Origin: Agreia bicolorata
GTDB taxonomy: Bacteria > Actinomycetota > Actinomycetes > Actinomycetales > Microbacteriaceae
Reading direction: 5' to 3'
Assembly: GCF_000938265.1 (NCBI RefSeq)
Contig: NZ_JYFC01000003.1
Span: 1 to 64,000, forward strand
Length of the DNA: 64,000 nt
In this document: positions 7,949 to 15,851 of the stretch, one piece after another
How positions within the stretch are numbered: position 1 is the first letter of the stretch
Layout: the number at the start of each line of letters is the position of its first letter
Notes under the pieces: generated by a model
The model's database searches: none
What the model was told of the DNA's origin: nothing
Seen by the model: the letters and a program-made list of their open reading frames with translations, nothing else
Translations under genes and position numbers: made by a program

Positions 7949-8608
7949 ATGATCCGCGTGGTGGTGATCGACGACGAGGCGCTCGTGAGAAGCGGGTTCC
8001 GCTTCATCCTCGAAGCCGTCGACGACATCGTTGTGGTGGGTGCCACCGATGGCCATGGGGCCATCGACCTCATCGCCGAGACCGATCCCGACGTCGTGCT
8101 GCTCGACATCCGGATGCCGGGGCGCAACGGCCTCGAGATCCTCAGCGAGCTCGATCCGCACGCGGGCGGCCCGGTCGTGGCGATGCTCACGACCTTCGAC
8201 ACCGACAGCTACATCGCCGAAGCGTTGAGGCGCGGAGCCTCGGGCTACCTCGTGAAGGACACCGACCCCGAGCAGCTGCCGCACCTGGTGCGCAGCCTCG
8301 CCTCCGGAGGAGTCGTGCTCTCGGCCGAGGCGAGCCGGGCGGTGCTGCACAGGCAGCTCGGCACCGTCGACAACGAGCTCGCGAAGAAGCAGGTGGCCCA
8401 GCTCACCGCGCGCGAACGCGAGGTGCTCGTCTTACTGGCCGGCGGCGCATCCAACACGGAGATCGGCTCGTCGCTGCATCTCAGCAGCGGAACGATCAAA
8501 GACCATGTCAGCTCGATCCTGGGGAAGTTCGGGGTGGCGACCCGCGTGCAGGCGGCCCTTGTGGCCGATCGCGCGGGCCTGCTCGAGAACAGCGGAGGCG
8601 CACGATGA
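7949..8608 (+). CDS. NarL/FixJ-type two-component response regulator
   Basis: The 219-residue protein has an N-terminal receiver domain (residues 1-120) with the acidic pair in VVVIDDEAL, the phospho-acceptor Asp53 in VVLLDIRMPG, Thr in MLTTFD and Lys in YLVKDTD. The C-terminal LuxR-type helix-turn-helix is LTAREREVLVLLAGGASNTEIGSSLHLSSGTIKDHVSSIL. It is a DNA-binding transcription factor activated by phosphorylation from the adjacent HisKA_3 kinase. A GGAG site precedes the ATG. Its stop overlaps the kinase's likely original start (ATGA, 8605-8608). The divergent acyltransferase-YceI operon is a likely target. Confidence 0.93.
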   Translation: MIRVVVIDDEALVRSGFRFILEAVDDIVVVGATDGHGAIDLIAETDPDVVLLDIRMPGRNGLEILSELDPHAGGPVVAMLTTFDTDSYIAEALRRGASGYLVKDTDPEQLPHLVRSLASGGVVLSAEASRAVLHRQLGTVDNELAKKQVAQLTAREREVLVLLAGGASNTEIGSSLHLSSGTIKDHVSSILGKFGVATRVQAALVADRAGLLENSGGAR

Positions 8609-8707
8609 ACGCCGTGTATCGCCTGTACCTGCGGACCCCCCCCGATCGTCATCGATCTGCTCCTCGCGGGGCTGGCGCTCACCGATGGGCTGCTCAGCCT
8701 GTGGCGC
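8605..8707 (+). other. out-of-frame N-terminus of the sensor kinase (8-C frameshift)
   Basis: ATG at 8605 overlaps the response-regulator stop in the ATGA manner typical of such pairs. It reads MNAVYRLYLRTP and then meets a run of eight C at 8636-8643. With seven C the frame would continue PPIVIDLLLAGLALTDGLLS, a transmembrane helix, straight into the kinase frame. With eight C the frame is broken. This is either a sequencing or assembly error or a true or phase-variable frameshift. Confidence 0.7.
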
Positions 8708-9703
8708 ATGACCGACACCGACACGATCTACACGATCGTCGCCGCGGGTGGGTTGCTTCTGCGTCGTCGTGTGCCGTACCTGGCGCTCGCTCTCACGCTG
8801 CCCAGTCTGTTCTTCGGGTCCTCCAACGTCGCTGCGATCGTCGCGCTGTACACGGTCGCTGCGCTGTCGCGCTCGCGCGTCGGCGTGCTCGTCGCGGCGG
8901 TCGTCGTCTTCTGCGGAAACACCAGCTTCTGGGCCGAGTCACTCACCTTCGCCGAGTCCGTTCCCGACATCATCTACAGCCTCATGGTCGCGGCCGGCCC
9001 CACCGCCCTCGGGCTGCTGACCCGCACCTATGGCGAGCTGGCGCGCCGAGTCTCGGAGCTCAGCATCCTGCGCGATCAGGAGCGCGAACGCATCAGCGAC
9101 GAGGTACGCGCCGCCGAGCGGGTGCAGCTTGCCCGCGAGATGCACGACGTGGTCTCGCACCAGGTCAGCCTCATCTCCGTTCAGGCGGGTGCTCTGCAGG
9201 TGCGGTCGGCAGACCCCGAGGTGAAAGAGGCCTCGCTGACGATCCGGCGCCTCGCCTCGCGCACCCTCGAGGAGCTTCGGCAGATGGTGGTTGTGCTGCG
9301 CGGCCCCGCCGACGAGGGCGTGTCACTCACGCCCCAACCCACCCTGGCGAGCGTCGACGAGCTGATCGCGAGCAGCGGCCTCGACGTCGAGGCCAGCCTC
9401 TCTCTTCCCGCCAATCTCTCCCCCGCCGTGCAGCGCACCCTGTATCGCGCCGTTCAAGAGGGACTGACGAATGTGCGCAAGCACGCCCCCGGCGCCCGAG
9501 TGACGGTGCGCGGAGCGGTCGAGCGGAACGAGATCGTTGTCACGGTCACGAATTCGGCGCCCACTCAGCCCGCGCTCGACCTGCCTTCTGCGCGGCATGG
9601 GCTGCTTGGGTTGGCCGAGCGCGCGGACATCCACGGCGGGTCGTCATCCGCTGGCGCGACACCGGATGGCGGGTTCGAACTGATGCTGCGGCTGCCCCGC
9701 TGA
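8708..9703 (+). CDS. HisKA_3 sensor histidine kinase (N-terminus frameshifted)
   Basis: The readable frame encodes 331 residues: several transmembrane segments (about residues 8-107), a short linker and the HisKA_3 dimerisation domain. The phospho-acceptor is His146 in LAREMHDVVSHQVSLISVQAG, and a HATPase_c domain follows with the N-box in LYRAVQEGLTNVRKHAPGA and the G-box in RHGLLGLAERADIHGG. It autophosphorylates and passes phosphate to the upstream response regulator. The ATG at 8708 is probably not the native start: a better start at 8605, overlapping the regulator stop, is one base out of frame because of an 8-C tract. Its stop is one base from that of the convergent LacI gene. Confidence 0.85.
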   Translation: MTDTDTIYTIVAAGGLLLRRRVPYLALALTLPSLFFGSSNVAAIVALYTVAALSRSRVGVLVAAVVVFCGNTSFWAESLTFAESVPDIIYSLMVAAGPTALGLLTRTYGELARRVSELSILRDQERERISDEVRAAERVQLAREMHDVVSHQVSLISVQAGALQVRSADPEVKEASLTIRRLASRTLEELRQMVVVLRGPADEGVSLTPQPTLASVDELIASSGLDVEASLSLPANLSPAVQRTLYRAVQEGLTNVRKHAPGARVTVRGAVERNEIVVTVTNSAPTQPALDLPSARHGLLGLAERADIHGGSSSAGATPDGGFELMLRLPR

Positions 9704-9704
9704 C

Positions 9705-10664
9705 CTAGGCGGAGTCCCCGTCGATCATCTGGAGCGGGAAGGGGCGGTTCACTGCGCCATCGGGGTTTCCGGTAACTGCCGCGATGATACCGGCGACCAT
9801 AGCGTGCCCCGCCTCGCTGACGAGATATCCGACGGTACTGAGCCGGGGAACCATCACTTGCGACAGAGGCGTGTGGTCGACCCCGACCACCGCGACGTCC
9901 AGAGGAATTCTTCGCCCACGAATTTGGGCGGCCGCCACGAGCGTCGCGGCGACATCATCGTTGTAGCACGCGATCGCGATCGGCTCAGGGCCCACCGAAT
10001 CGAGGGCCGCGAGAGCATCGCCGCGGTCTATGCCCAGCCTGAGCGTGGCGGGCTCGGGCAGCTTGTGCTCTCGACACTCGTCACGAACTCCCGCCTCTCG
10101 TTCGTCTCCGAAGGGATCTTGGCGAGCGTCGCTGAGGTGGGCGTAGGCGAGGCGGCTATGTCCTTTGCCGATCAGATAGCTGGCCTGCAGCCTGCCGATC
10201 TCGTAGTCGACTTTGCGACGTTCGCCCGGGGTTGAGGTGTCGAAGACTTCGACTCCCCTGGCCAGCATGATGTGTCGTTCCTCAGCGGTGAACGGCAGGA
10301 ACGACAGAACACCGCGGGGATTCAACGACGAGATCAATCGATCAAATGATTGCGGCGAAGACGTGGCCAGTCGCAAGACCAGCGTGAGCCCATGTTGGGC
10401 CAGCTCTTCCGTCGCGCGCTCGAAGATGTTCTGAAGGTTCGCACCGAACGTCGTGTCGGGAATGAGAGCGAGGACGAGGTCGCTTGTCCCCCTCACCAGA
10501 CTTCGCGCTGCAGCCGATGGCCGATAGCCCATGTCGCGCGCGACTTGTTCGACCTTCTCGCGCGTCGCGGCGGCAAATTTGTGGCCTCGTCCATTGAGGA
10601 TTTCGCTCACGGTCGAACGGGATACCCCCGCAGTTCGTGCAACGTCGCGACTCGTGGTGACCAC
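9705..10664 (-). CDS. LacI-family transcriptional repressor
   Basis: This 319-residue protein has an N-terminal LacI helix-turn-helix (SRDVARTAGVSRSTVSEILNGRG), a hinge region (RPSAAARSLVRGTS) and a periplasmic-binding-protein-like effector domain ending in the usual VPRLSTVGYLVSEAG pattern. It starts with GTG behind a GAGGAGG site. It is divergent from the MFS/Gfo-Idh/GH2 operon, and the gap contains two inverted operator-like sites (10705-10717 and 10736-10748). The natural reading is that it represses that operon until the glycoside or a derived sugar binds. Inducer unknown. Confidence 0.92.
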   Translation of the reverse strand: MVTTSRDVARTAGVSRSTVSEILNGRGHKFAAATREKVEQVARDMGYRPSAAARSLVRGTSDLVLALIPDTTFGANLQNIFERATEELAQHGLTLVLRLATSSPQSFDRLISSLNPRGVLSFLPFTAEERHIMLARGVEVFDTSTPGERRKVDYEIGRLQASYLIGKGHSRLAYAHLSDARQDPFGDEREAGVRDECREHKLPEPATLRLGIDRGDALAALDSVGPEPIAIACYNDDVAATLVAAAQIRGRRIPLDVAVVGVDHTPLSQVMVPRLSTVGYLVSEAGHAMVAGIIAAVTGNPDGAVNRPFPLQMIDGDSA

Positions 10665-10704
10665 GCGCCCTCCTCACCTCGGACGGAACCACAGTCTATA
10701 CGTG

Positions 10705-10748
10705 TGTTACGTGACAACTTGGGCGGACTTGTGTATTGTCACGTAACA
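10705..10748. promoter_or_regulatory. paired LacI operators
   Basis: TGTTACGTGACAA (10705-10717) and its exact inverse TTGTCACGTAACA (10736-10748) are spaced 31 bp centre to centre, about three helical turns. Each half is itself a near-palindrome around ACGT (GTTACGTGAC), which is the usual LacI-family operator form with a central CG. The pair lies between the divergent LacI gene and the MFS operon, so a looped repressor bound to both sites is likely. Confidence 0.75.
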
Positions 10749-10828
10749 ACATCGGATTTCCGATGTGCCCATAACCGACACGGCTGGATGTAGTTCGCTC
10801 GGTTTTCACAACAACGGAGTTCTGATTC

Positions 10829-12226
10829 ATGTCACCCAATCCATCTGACGACACGTCGTCACCACTGTCCGACCCTCAGGCGTATGAGTTGCCGCTGAAC
10901 CAGCCGGCCACGATTCAAGTCGGAGCCGAGCGCATCAACGATGCTCTGGCAGACACGTCAGCCGACACCCTGCCGAAGCTGCGCACCCGATACCTCTGGG
11001 CGATCTACATCACCCAGCTGACACTCTTCATCGCGTTCATCGTTCCGATCGCATTCTCGCTCGCGATCAGGGTCGCTCAGGTCGCACCCGACAACCGCGA
11101 TGCGATCCTCGCCCTCGCTGTTGGACTTCCTGGCCTGTTCGTCGTCATCGGCACCCCGCTCGTCGGCATGTTCAGCGACCGCACACGGTCTCGATTCGGA
11201 CGGCGACGTCCCTGGCTGCTCTTCGGCAGCGTCCTGGGCCTCGTCGGGTCGGCCACGATCGCGCTCACGGGTGACGTCGCAGGTCTGGTCATCGGTTGGT
11301 CTGTCGCCTACACCGGATACGGGATCGCGGCTTCGATGCTGGGCACGCACCTCGGCGACACCCTTCCAGCGCTTCAGCGCGGACGCGTGATGGGGATCCT
11401 GGGTGCAATCAGCCAGATCGCACCCATCCTCGGCATCTCCGTCGCCGGTGCGCTTGTCGCCAGTCCGATCGGACTGTTCCTCCTGCCCGCCGGCATCGCG
11501 TTCGTCGGCAGCCTGTTCTTCATTCTCGTCATGCGCGACCCCAAGGTGAACACCCCTCGGCCGGAACTGAAACTCTCGAAAGTCTTCGAGGGCTTCTACT
11601 TCAACCCGCGCCGATACCCGAACCTCGCCTGGGTGTGGATCAGTAAAGCGTGCGTTTTTCTCGCAATCTCGATGTCGGGCCTCTACGGCGTCTACCTCCT
11701 CACGACTCGCCTCGGCCTCGGCCCTGCGGACATCGGCGCGCTGCTCGCCACGACCGGTCTTCTCGGCGTTGTCACCGGCATCGTTGGCGCTGTCGGATCC
11801 GGTTACCTTTCCGACAAGTTGAAAACCCGCAAACCGTTCCTGGTTTTCAGTGCCATCGCGCTCGGCGCAAGCATGATCGTCTCCGGCACGTCGAACAGCG
11901 TGCCGCAGTACATCGCCGGTGGCCTCCTCCTGTCTCTCTCCATCGGCGTCTACGGCGCAGTGGACCAGGCACTGGCGCTGGACGTTCTCCCCCGCGACAC
12001 CGACGAGAATGGGCGCTTCCTCGCCATCATCGGAATCGGCAGCACGCTTCCCCAGGCAATCGGTCCATTCGCCGCCGGTATGGTCCTCGCGCTGGGCTCG
12101 GGCGATTACACCGTGGTGTACATCGTGGGCGCCGTGGTCGCGATTGCGGGAGCGCTCTTGATCATCCCGATCAGCGCAGGTCGTCGCGCCGATCTCGACA
12201 CCCACAGCGTGAAGGTCATGAGGTAG
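10829..12226 (+). CDS. MFS sugar/glycoside transporter (GPH/SLC45-like)
   Basis: The 465-residue protein has a hydrophilic N-terminal tail of about 50 residues and then about 12 transmembrane segments. The loop 2-3 motif MFSDRTRSRFGRRRPWLLFG is characteristic of the glycoside-pentoside-hexuronide and sucrose-transporter branch, and a second copy of the motif appears as SGYLSDKLKTRKPFLVF. It probably imports an intact glycoside or disaccharide by cation symport. It is first in an operon with a Gfo/Idh dehydrogenase (the GTG start overlaps this stop) and a GH2 enzyme, behind two LacI operator sites. Confidence 0.85.
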   Translation: MSPNPSDDTSSPLSDPQAYELPLNQPATIQVGAERINDALADTSADTLPKLRTRYLWAIYITQLTLFIAFIVPIAFSLAIRVAQVAPDNRDAILALAVGLPGLFVVIGTPLVGMFSDRTRSRFGRRRPWLLFGSVLGLVGSATIALTGDVAGLVIGWSVAYTGYGIAASMLGTHLGDTLPALQRGRVMGILGAISQIAPILGISVAGALVASPIGLFLLPAGIAFVGSLFFILVMRDPKVNTPRPELKLSKVFEGFYFNPRRYPNLAWVWISKACVFLAISMSGLYGVYLLTTRLGLGPADIGALLATTGLLGVVTGIVGAVGSGYLSDKLKTRKPFLVFSAIALGASMIVSGTSNSVPQYIAGGLLLSLSIGVYGAVDQALALDVLPRDTDENGRFLAIIGIGSTLPQAIGPFAAGMVLALGSGDYTVVYIVGAVVAIAGALLIIPISAGRRADLDTHSVKVMR

Positions 12227-13242
12227 TGAGGGGCTCCGCAGGCGCGGGGTCGTCCACGCCGACTCAACGATGGGCCGCGATCGGAACGGGAACGATCTCA
12301 CGAAGCGTCGTGCCAGACCTCCAAGCCTGCGACGGAGTGGACGTGACCGTGGTGCACAGCCGCGATGCGAGCAAGGCAGCACGATTCGCCGACGATTTCG
12401 GGATCGCGCGATCCACCGACGACTACGCAGGTCTTCTCGCCGATGACAACATCGACGTCGTCTACCTTGCGACCCCGTTCGCGACCCACCATCGCATGGC
12501 GCGCGAGGCACTCGAAGCGGGAAAGCATGTCCTCGTGGAGAAACCCATCACGATGACGTCCGCCGACGCCGCCGAGCTGTTCGACATCGCCGCAGCACAC
12601 AACGTCTTCCTCATGGAAGCCATGTGGATGAAGTTCAGCCCTGTCTTCCTGCGCCTTCACGAAGAGATCGCCGACGGCTGCATCGGGCAGCCTCGAAACC
12701 TCCGCGCGAGCTTCGGCATCCCTTTTCCCTCAGACGGAAACAGCAGCAAGTGGGATGTGGCCAGAAGCGGTGGAGCTCTTCTCGACCAAGGGATCTACCC
12801 CATCACGCTCGCCCACTCCGTATTCGGCGTACCGGTCGGGGTCACGGCATCCGGAACCATCCGCGAGGATGGCCTGGACGTCGCCGAGCACTTCACCTTG
12901 GAATTCTCGGACGGCCGTTTCGCGCAGTGCTCCAGTTCACTGGCAGAGTTCACCGAACTCACGGCGTCCGTCGGCGGTGAGACAGGATGGCTGACCCTCA
13001 CTTCGCCCTTCTGGGCGACGACCGATCTGGAGGTCCACGCCCGCACCCCTCTCCAGATCTTCCGTGTCCCCGAACTGATCGAGTACCCGCGGGAGGGCAG
13101 CGGCTACCAGCCGATGCTCCGGGCTGTCCGGGATGCCATCGGCAACGGCCTCACCGAACATCCCGCTCACACCGCTGCCGACACGATCGCCGTGATGCGC
13201 ACGATCGACGACATCTTCGCGCTCCTTCGCAGATCACCCTGA
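12226..13242 (+). CDS. Gfo/Idh/MocA-family NAD(P)-dependent oxidoreductase
   Basis: This 338-residue protein has an N-terminal Rossmann fold (RWAAIGTGTISRSVVPDLQ) and the family's catalytic EKP motif (HVLVEKPITMTSADAAE). A C-terminal alpha/beta domain carries the GGALLDQGIYPITLAHSVFG segment with the conserved Asp. Members oxidise or reduce sugars and cyclitols at hydroxyl positions. The GTG at 12226-12228 overlaps the MFS stop by one base (TAGTG), so translation is coupled; the frame is open further upstream but only as antisense-like sequence inside the MFS gene. It may convert the glycoside or released sugar to a keto form alongside the GH2 enzyme. Confidence 0.87.
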   Translation: MRGSAGAGSSTPTQRWAAIGTGTISRSVVPDLQACDGVDVTVVHSRDASKAARFADDFGIARSTDDYAGLLADDNIDVVYLATPFATHHRMAREALEAGKHVLVEKPITMTSADAAELFDIAAAHNVFLMEAMWMKFSPVFLRLHEEIADGCIGQPRNLRASFGIPFPSDGNSSKWDVARSGGALLDQGIYPITLAHSVFGVPVGVTASGTIREDGLDVAEHFTLEFSDGRFAQCSSSLAEFTELTASVGGETGWLTLTSPFWATTDLEVHARTPLQIFRVPELIEYPREGSGYQPMLRAVRDAIGNGLTEHPAHTAADTIAVMRTIDDIFALLRRSP

Positions 13243-13255
13243 GAACACGAAAGAA

Positions 13256-15736
13256 ATGCTCCTCCCCATGACCACAACCTCCTTCAACACCGGCTGGACC
13301 GTCCGACCCAAAGTCAGCCCCTACGCCCAACTGCAGGCACCTCAGGGAGACGGCATCCCCGTCACCCTCCCTCACGATGCGATGATCACGCTTCCCCGCT
13401 CCGAGGACGCGACCTCGGGAGGACGAGGCGGGTACTTCCCCGGAGGCGTCTTCGAATACTCGAAGACGTTCGACGTGCCAGCGGACTTCGCGGACAAGAG
13501 GGTCTCGATCGAATTCGAGGGTGTCTACCGCGACGCGATGATCTTCGTCAACGGCGTCTTCGCCGGCCAGCGTCCGAACGGCTATTCAGGGTTCGTGGTC
13601 GCCCTCGACCCGTACCTGCGGTACGGAGCCGAGAACACGATCAGGGTTGACGCACGCGCGCACGACGACTCCCGGTGGTACACCGGCATCGGCATCTACC
13701 GTGATACCCGACTGATCGTCAGCAGCCTCACCCACATCGAGCATGGCGGACTGCAGATCACCACTCCAGACGTCGATGCTGAGCGGGCAGTCGTCGCCGC
13801 AGTGGTGACACTTCGAAACGACAGCCTCCACACCCGGACTGTCACCGTTGTCACTCGCATCGACGGGCCGGACGGCGTTCAGGTGGCCGAAGCCAGCTCG
13901 CCCGCCACTATCCGGGCGGGTGAGGGCCTGACCGTCCGGCAGCGGTTCTACGTGCCCAGCCCGTCGCTCTGGAATGTCGAAACACCGACGCTCTACTCCG
14001 CTCGAGCTGCGGTCGTGGAGGACGCCGGGATCCAGGACGAGCAGTCCAGCACCTTCGGGATCCGGGTGCTGCAACTCGATCCCCAGCATGGGCTCCGAAT
14101 CAACGGGCACACCGTCAAGCTTCGCGGTGCATGCATCCACCACGACAACGGGATTCTCGGCACCGCAACCATTCGGCGAGCGGAAGAGCGTCGCATCCAA
14201 CTGCTGAAAGAAGCCGGGTTCAACGCGATCCGCAGCTCCCATAACCCGCTCAGCCCCGCGATGCTCGACGCCTGCGATCGACTCGGGATGCTCGTTATGG
14301 ATGAGACCTTCGACATGTGGACAGAAGGAAAATCATCCTTCGACTACTCCCTTTCCTTCCCTGAATGGTGGGAACGCGACGTCGAAGCGCTCGTGACCAA
14401 GAATTTCAATCACCCCAGCGTCATCTTCTACTCCATCGGAAACGAGATCATCGAAACCGGGGATCCCCTGGGCTCCGCGTTGGGCCGTCAGATCGCCGAA
14501 AAAGTGCGTTCGCTAGACAGCACCCGCTTTGTCACCAACGGCATCAATGGATTCGTCGCGGCGCTCCGCGACGTCGTCGAAATGATGCACGCGAACGCCG
14601 GGAACGCCGACTCCAGCAGCGAAGGAGGCGTGAACGGTGCAATGAATTCAGCCGCCGACTTCATGAGTCAGATCAACGCATCTCCCCTCGTCACGTCGAA
14701 GACCGAAGAGTCCTTCTCCATCCTTGACGTTGCCGGGCTGAACTACGGTGACAGCAGGTACCTCCTCGACAAAGAGCAGTTCCCCGACCGCATTTTGGTC
14801 GGCAGCGAGACCTTCCCGCCCGGGATCGCCACATACTGGCGCCTCGTCGAAGACAATCCGCATGTGCTCGGCGACTTCACCTGGACAGGCTGGGACTATC
14901 TGGGTGAGGTCGGAATCGGACGTGTGCAGTACGCCGACGTCCCAGCCGTCTTCGAGGCCCCGTTCCCCTGGATCACAGCCTGGGTCGGCGACATCGACAT
15001 CACCGGCCACCGCCGCACGATCTCGTACTACCGAGAGACTGTCTTCGGCATGCGCACGCGACCATTCATCGCTGTTCAACGACCCGAGAACTACGGCCGA
15101 CCGGCCCTGCCCGGTATGTGGGCCTGGAGCGACACAGTCTCAAGCTGGACCTGGGACGCAGCCGATGGCACACCTACCCTTGTGGAGGTATACAGCGACG
15201 CCGACGAAGTCGAACTCCTCATCAATGGCGAATCCCAGGGACGCGAGCGCTGCGGCCGGGACCATGCCTACATCAGCAGGTTCACCGTCAAATACGTTCG
15301 AGGCGATATCACCGCCGTCGCCTACACGGACGGAACGGAAACCGCCCGCACAACCATCGCCACTGCCGCCCAGGATGGGATAGCACTCACCGCGACTCCC
15401 GACCGGGCGGTTCTGTCAGCAGACGATACCGACCTCTGCTTCATCGCCATCGAATTCCGCGATTCCAATGGCATACTCGCCACCACGGTCAATGACCCCG
15501 TCACCGTGCATGTCGAGGGCCCGGCAATCCTCCAAGGGCTAGGAAGCGCACGACCCGATAACCCGGAACGGTACGACGCCGTGGAACACACCAGCTTCGA
15601 TGGACGTCTCCTGGCTGCAGTTCGACCGACTGGCTCTGGCCCCATCACAGTGACGGTCTCGTCCGAGGACTACGACACCGTGGTCGTCGCGCTCGACGCT
15701 GTGGAGAAAACAGTCGTTTCTGGCGACAGAAGATGA
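13256..15736 (+). CDS. glycoside hydrolase family 2 enzyme (beta-galactosidase-like)
   Basis: This 826-residue protein has the GH2 order: sugar-binding jelly roll (about 1-170), immunoglobulin-like domain (about 180-280), TIM barrel (about 285-600), then a DUF4982-like beta domain near TLVEVYSDADEVELLINGES and a last beta-rich domain. The acid/base is Glu397 in FYSIGNEI and the likely nucleophile is Glu518 in LVGSETFPPG. There is no signal peptide, so it should act inside the cell on imported substrate. It is third in the LacI-controlled operon. Two in-frame ATG codons (13256 and 13268) are possible starts. Specificity (beta-galactoside, glucuronide, mannoside or arabinoside) cannot be told. 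Confidence 0.9.
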   Translation: MLLPMTTTSFNTGWTVRPKVSPYAQLQAPQGDGIPVTLPHDAMITLPRSEDATSGGRGGYFPGGVFEYSKTFDVPADFADKRVSIEFEGVYRDAMIFVNGVFAGQRPNGYSGFVVALDPYLRYGAENTIRVDARAHDDSRWYTGIGIYRDTRLIVSSLTHIEHGGLQITTPDVDAERAVVAAVVTLRNDSLHTRTVTVVTRIDGPDGVQVAEASSPATIRAGEGLTVRQRFYVPSPSLWNVETPTLYSARAAVVEDAGIQDEQSSTFGIRVLQLDPQHGLRINGHTVKLRGACIHHDNGILGTATIRRAEERRIQLLKEAGFNAIRSSHNPLSPAMLDACDRLGMLVMDETFDMWTEGKSSFDYSLSFPEWWERDVEALVTKNFNHPSVIFYSIGNEIIETGDPLGSALGRQIAEKVRSLDSTRFVTNGINGFVAALRDVVEMMHANAGNADSSSEGGVNGAMNSAADFMSQINASPLVTSKTEESFSILDVAGLNYGDSRYLLDKEQFPDRILVGSETFPPGIATYWRLVEDNPHVLGDFTWTGWDYLGEVGIGRVQYADVPAVFEAPFPWITAWVGDIDITGHRRTISYYRETVFGMRTRPFIAVQRPENYGRPALPGMWAWSDTVSSWTWDAADGTPTLVEVYSDADEVELLINGESQGRERCGRDHAYISRFTVKYVRGDITAVAYTDGTETARTTIATAAQDGIALTATPDRAVLSADDTDLCFIAIEFRDSNGILATTVNDPVTVHVEGPAILQGLGSARPDNPERYDAVEHTSFDGRLLAAVRPTGSGPITVTVSSEDYDTVVVALDAVEKTVVSGDRR

Positions 15737-15784
15737 CAATCGTTCCTCCTCACCGATCACGGTAGAGCCCCTCGCTGCCACGGG

Positions 15785-15827
15785 GAGCGGACCTCTCGCA
15801 GAGTTGTTGTGCGCAGGAGGTCCGCTC
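15785..15827. terminator. bidirectional terminator between convergent GH2 and GH3 genes
   Basis: GAGCGGACCTC (15785-15795) pairs perfectly with GAGGTCCGCTC (15817-15827) across a 21-nt loop. The repeat lies midway in the 115-bp gap between convergent genes. The symmetrical hairpin suits a terminator used from both sides. Confidence 0.7.
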
Positions 15828-15851
15828 TCGCCCGGCTGCGGGCGACCGTGC

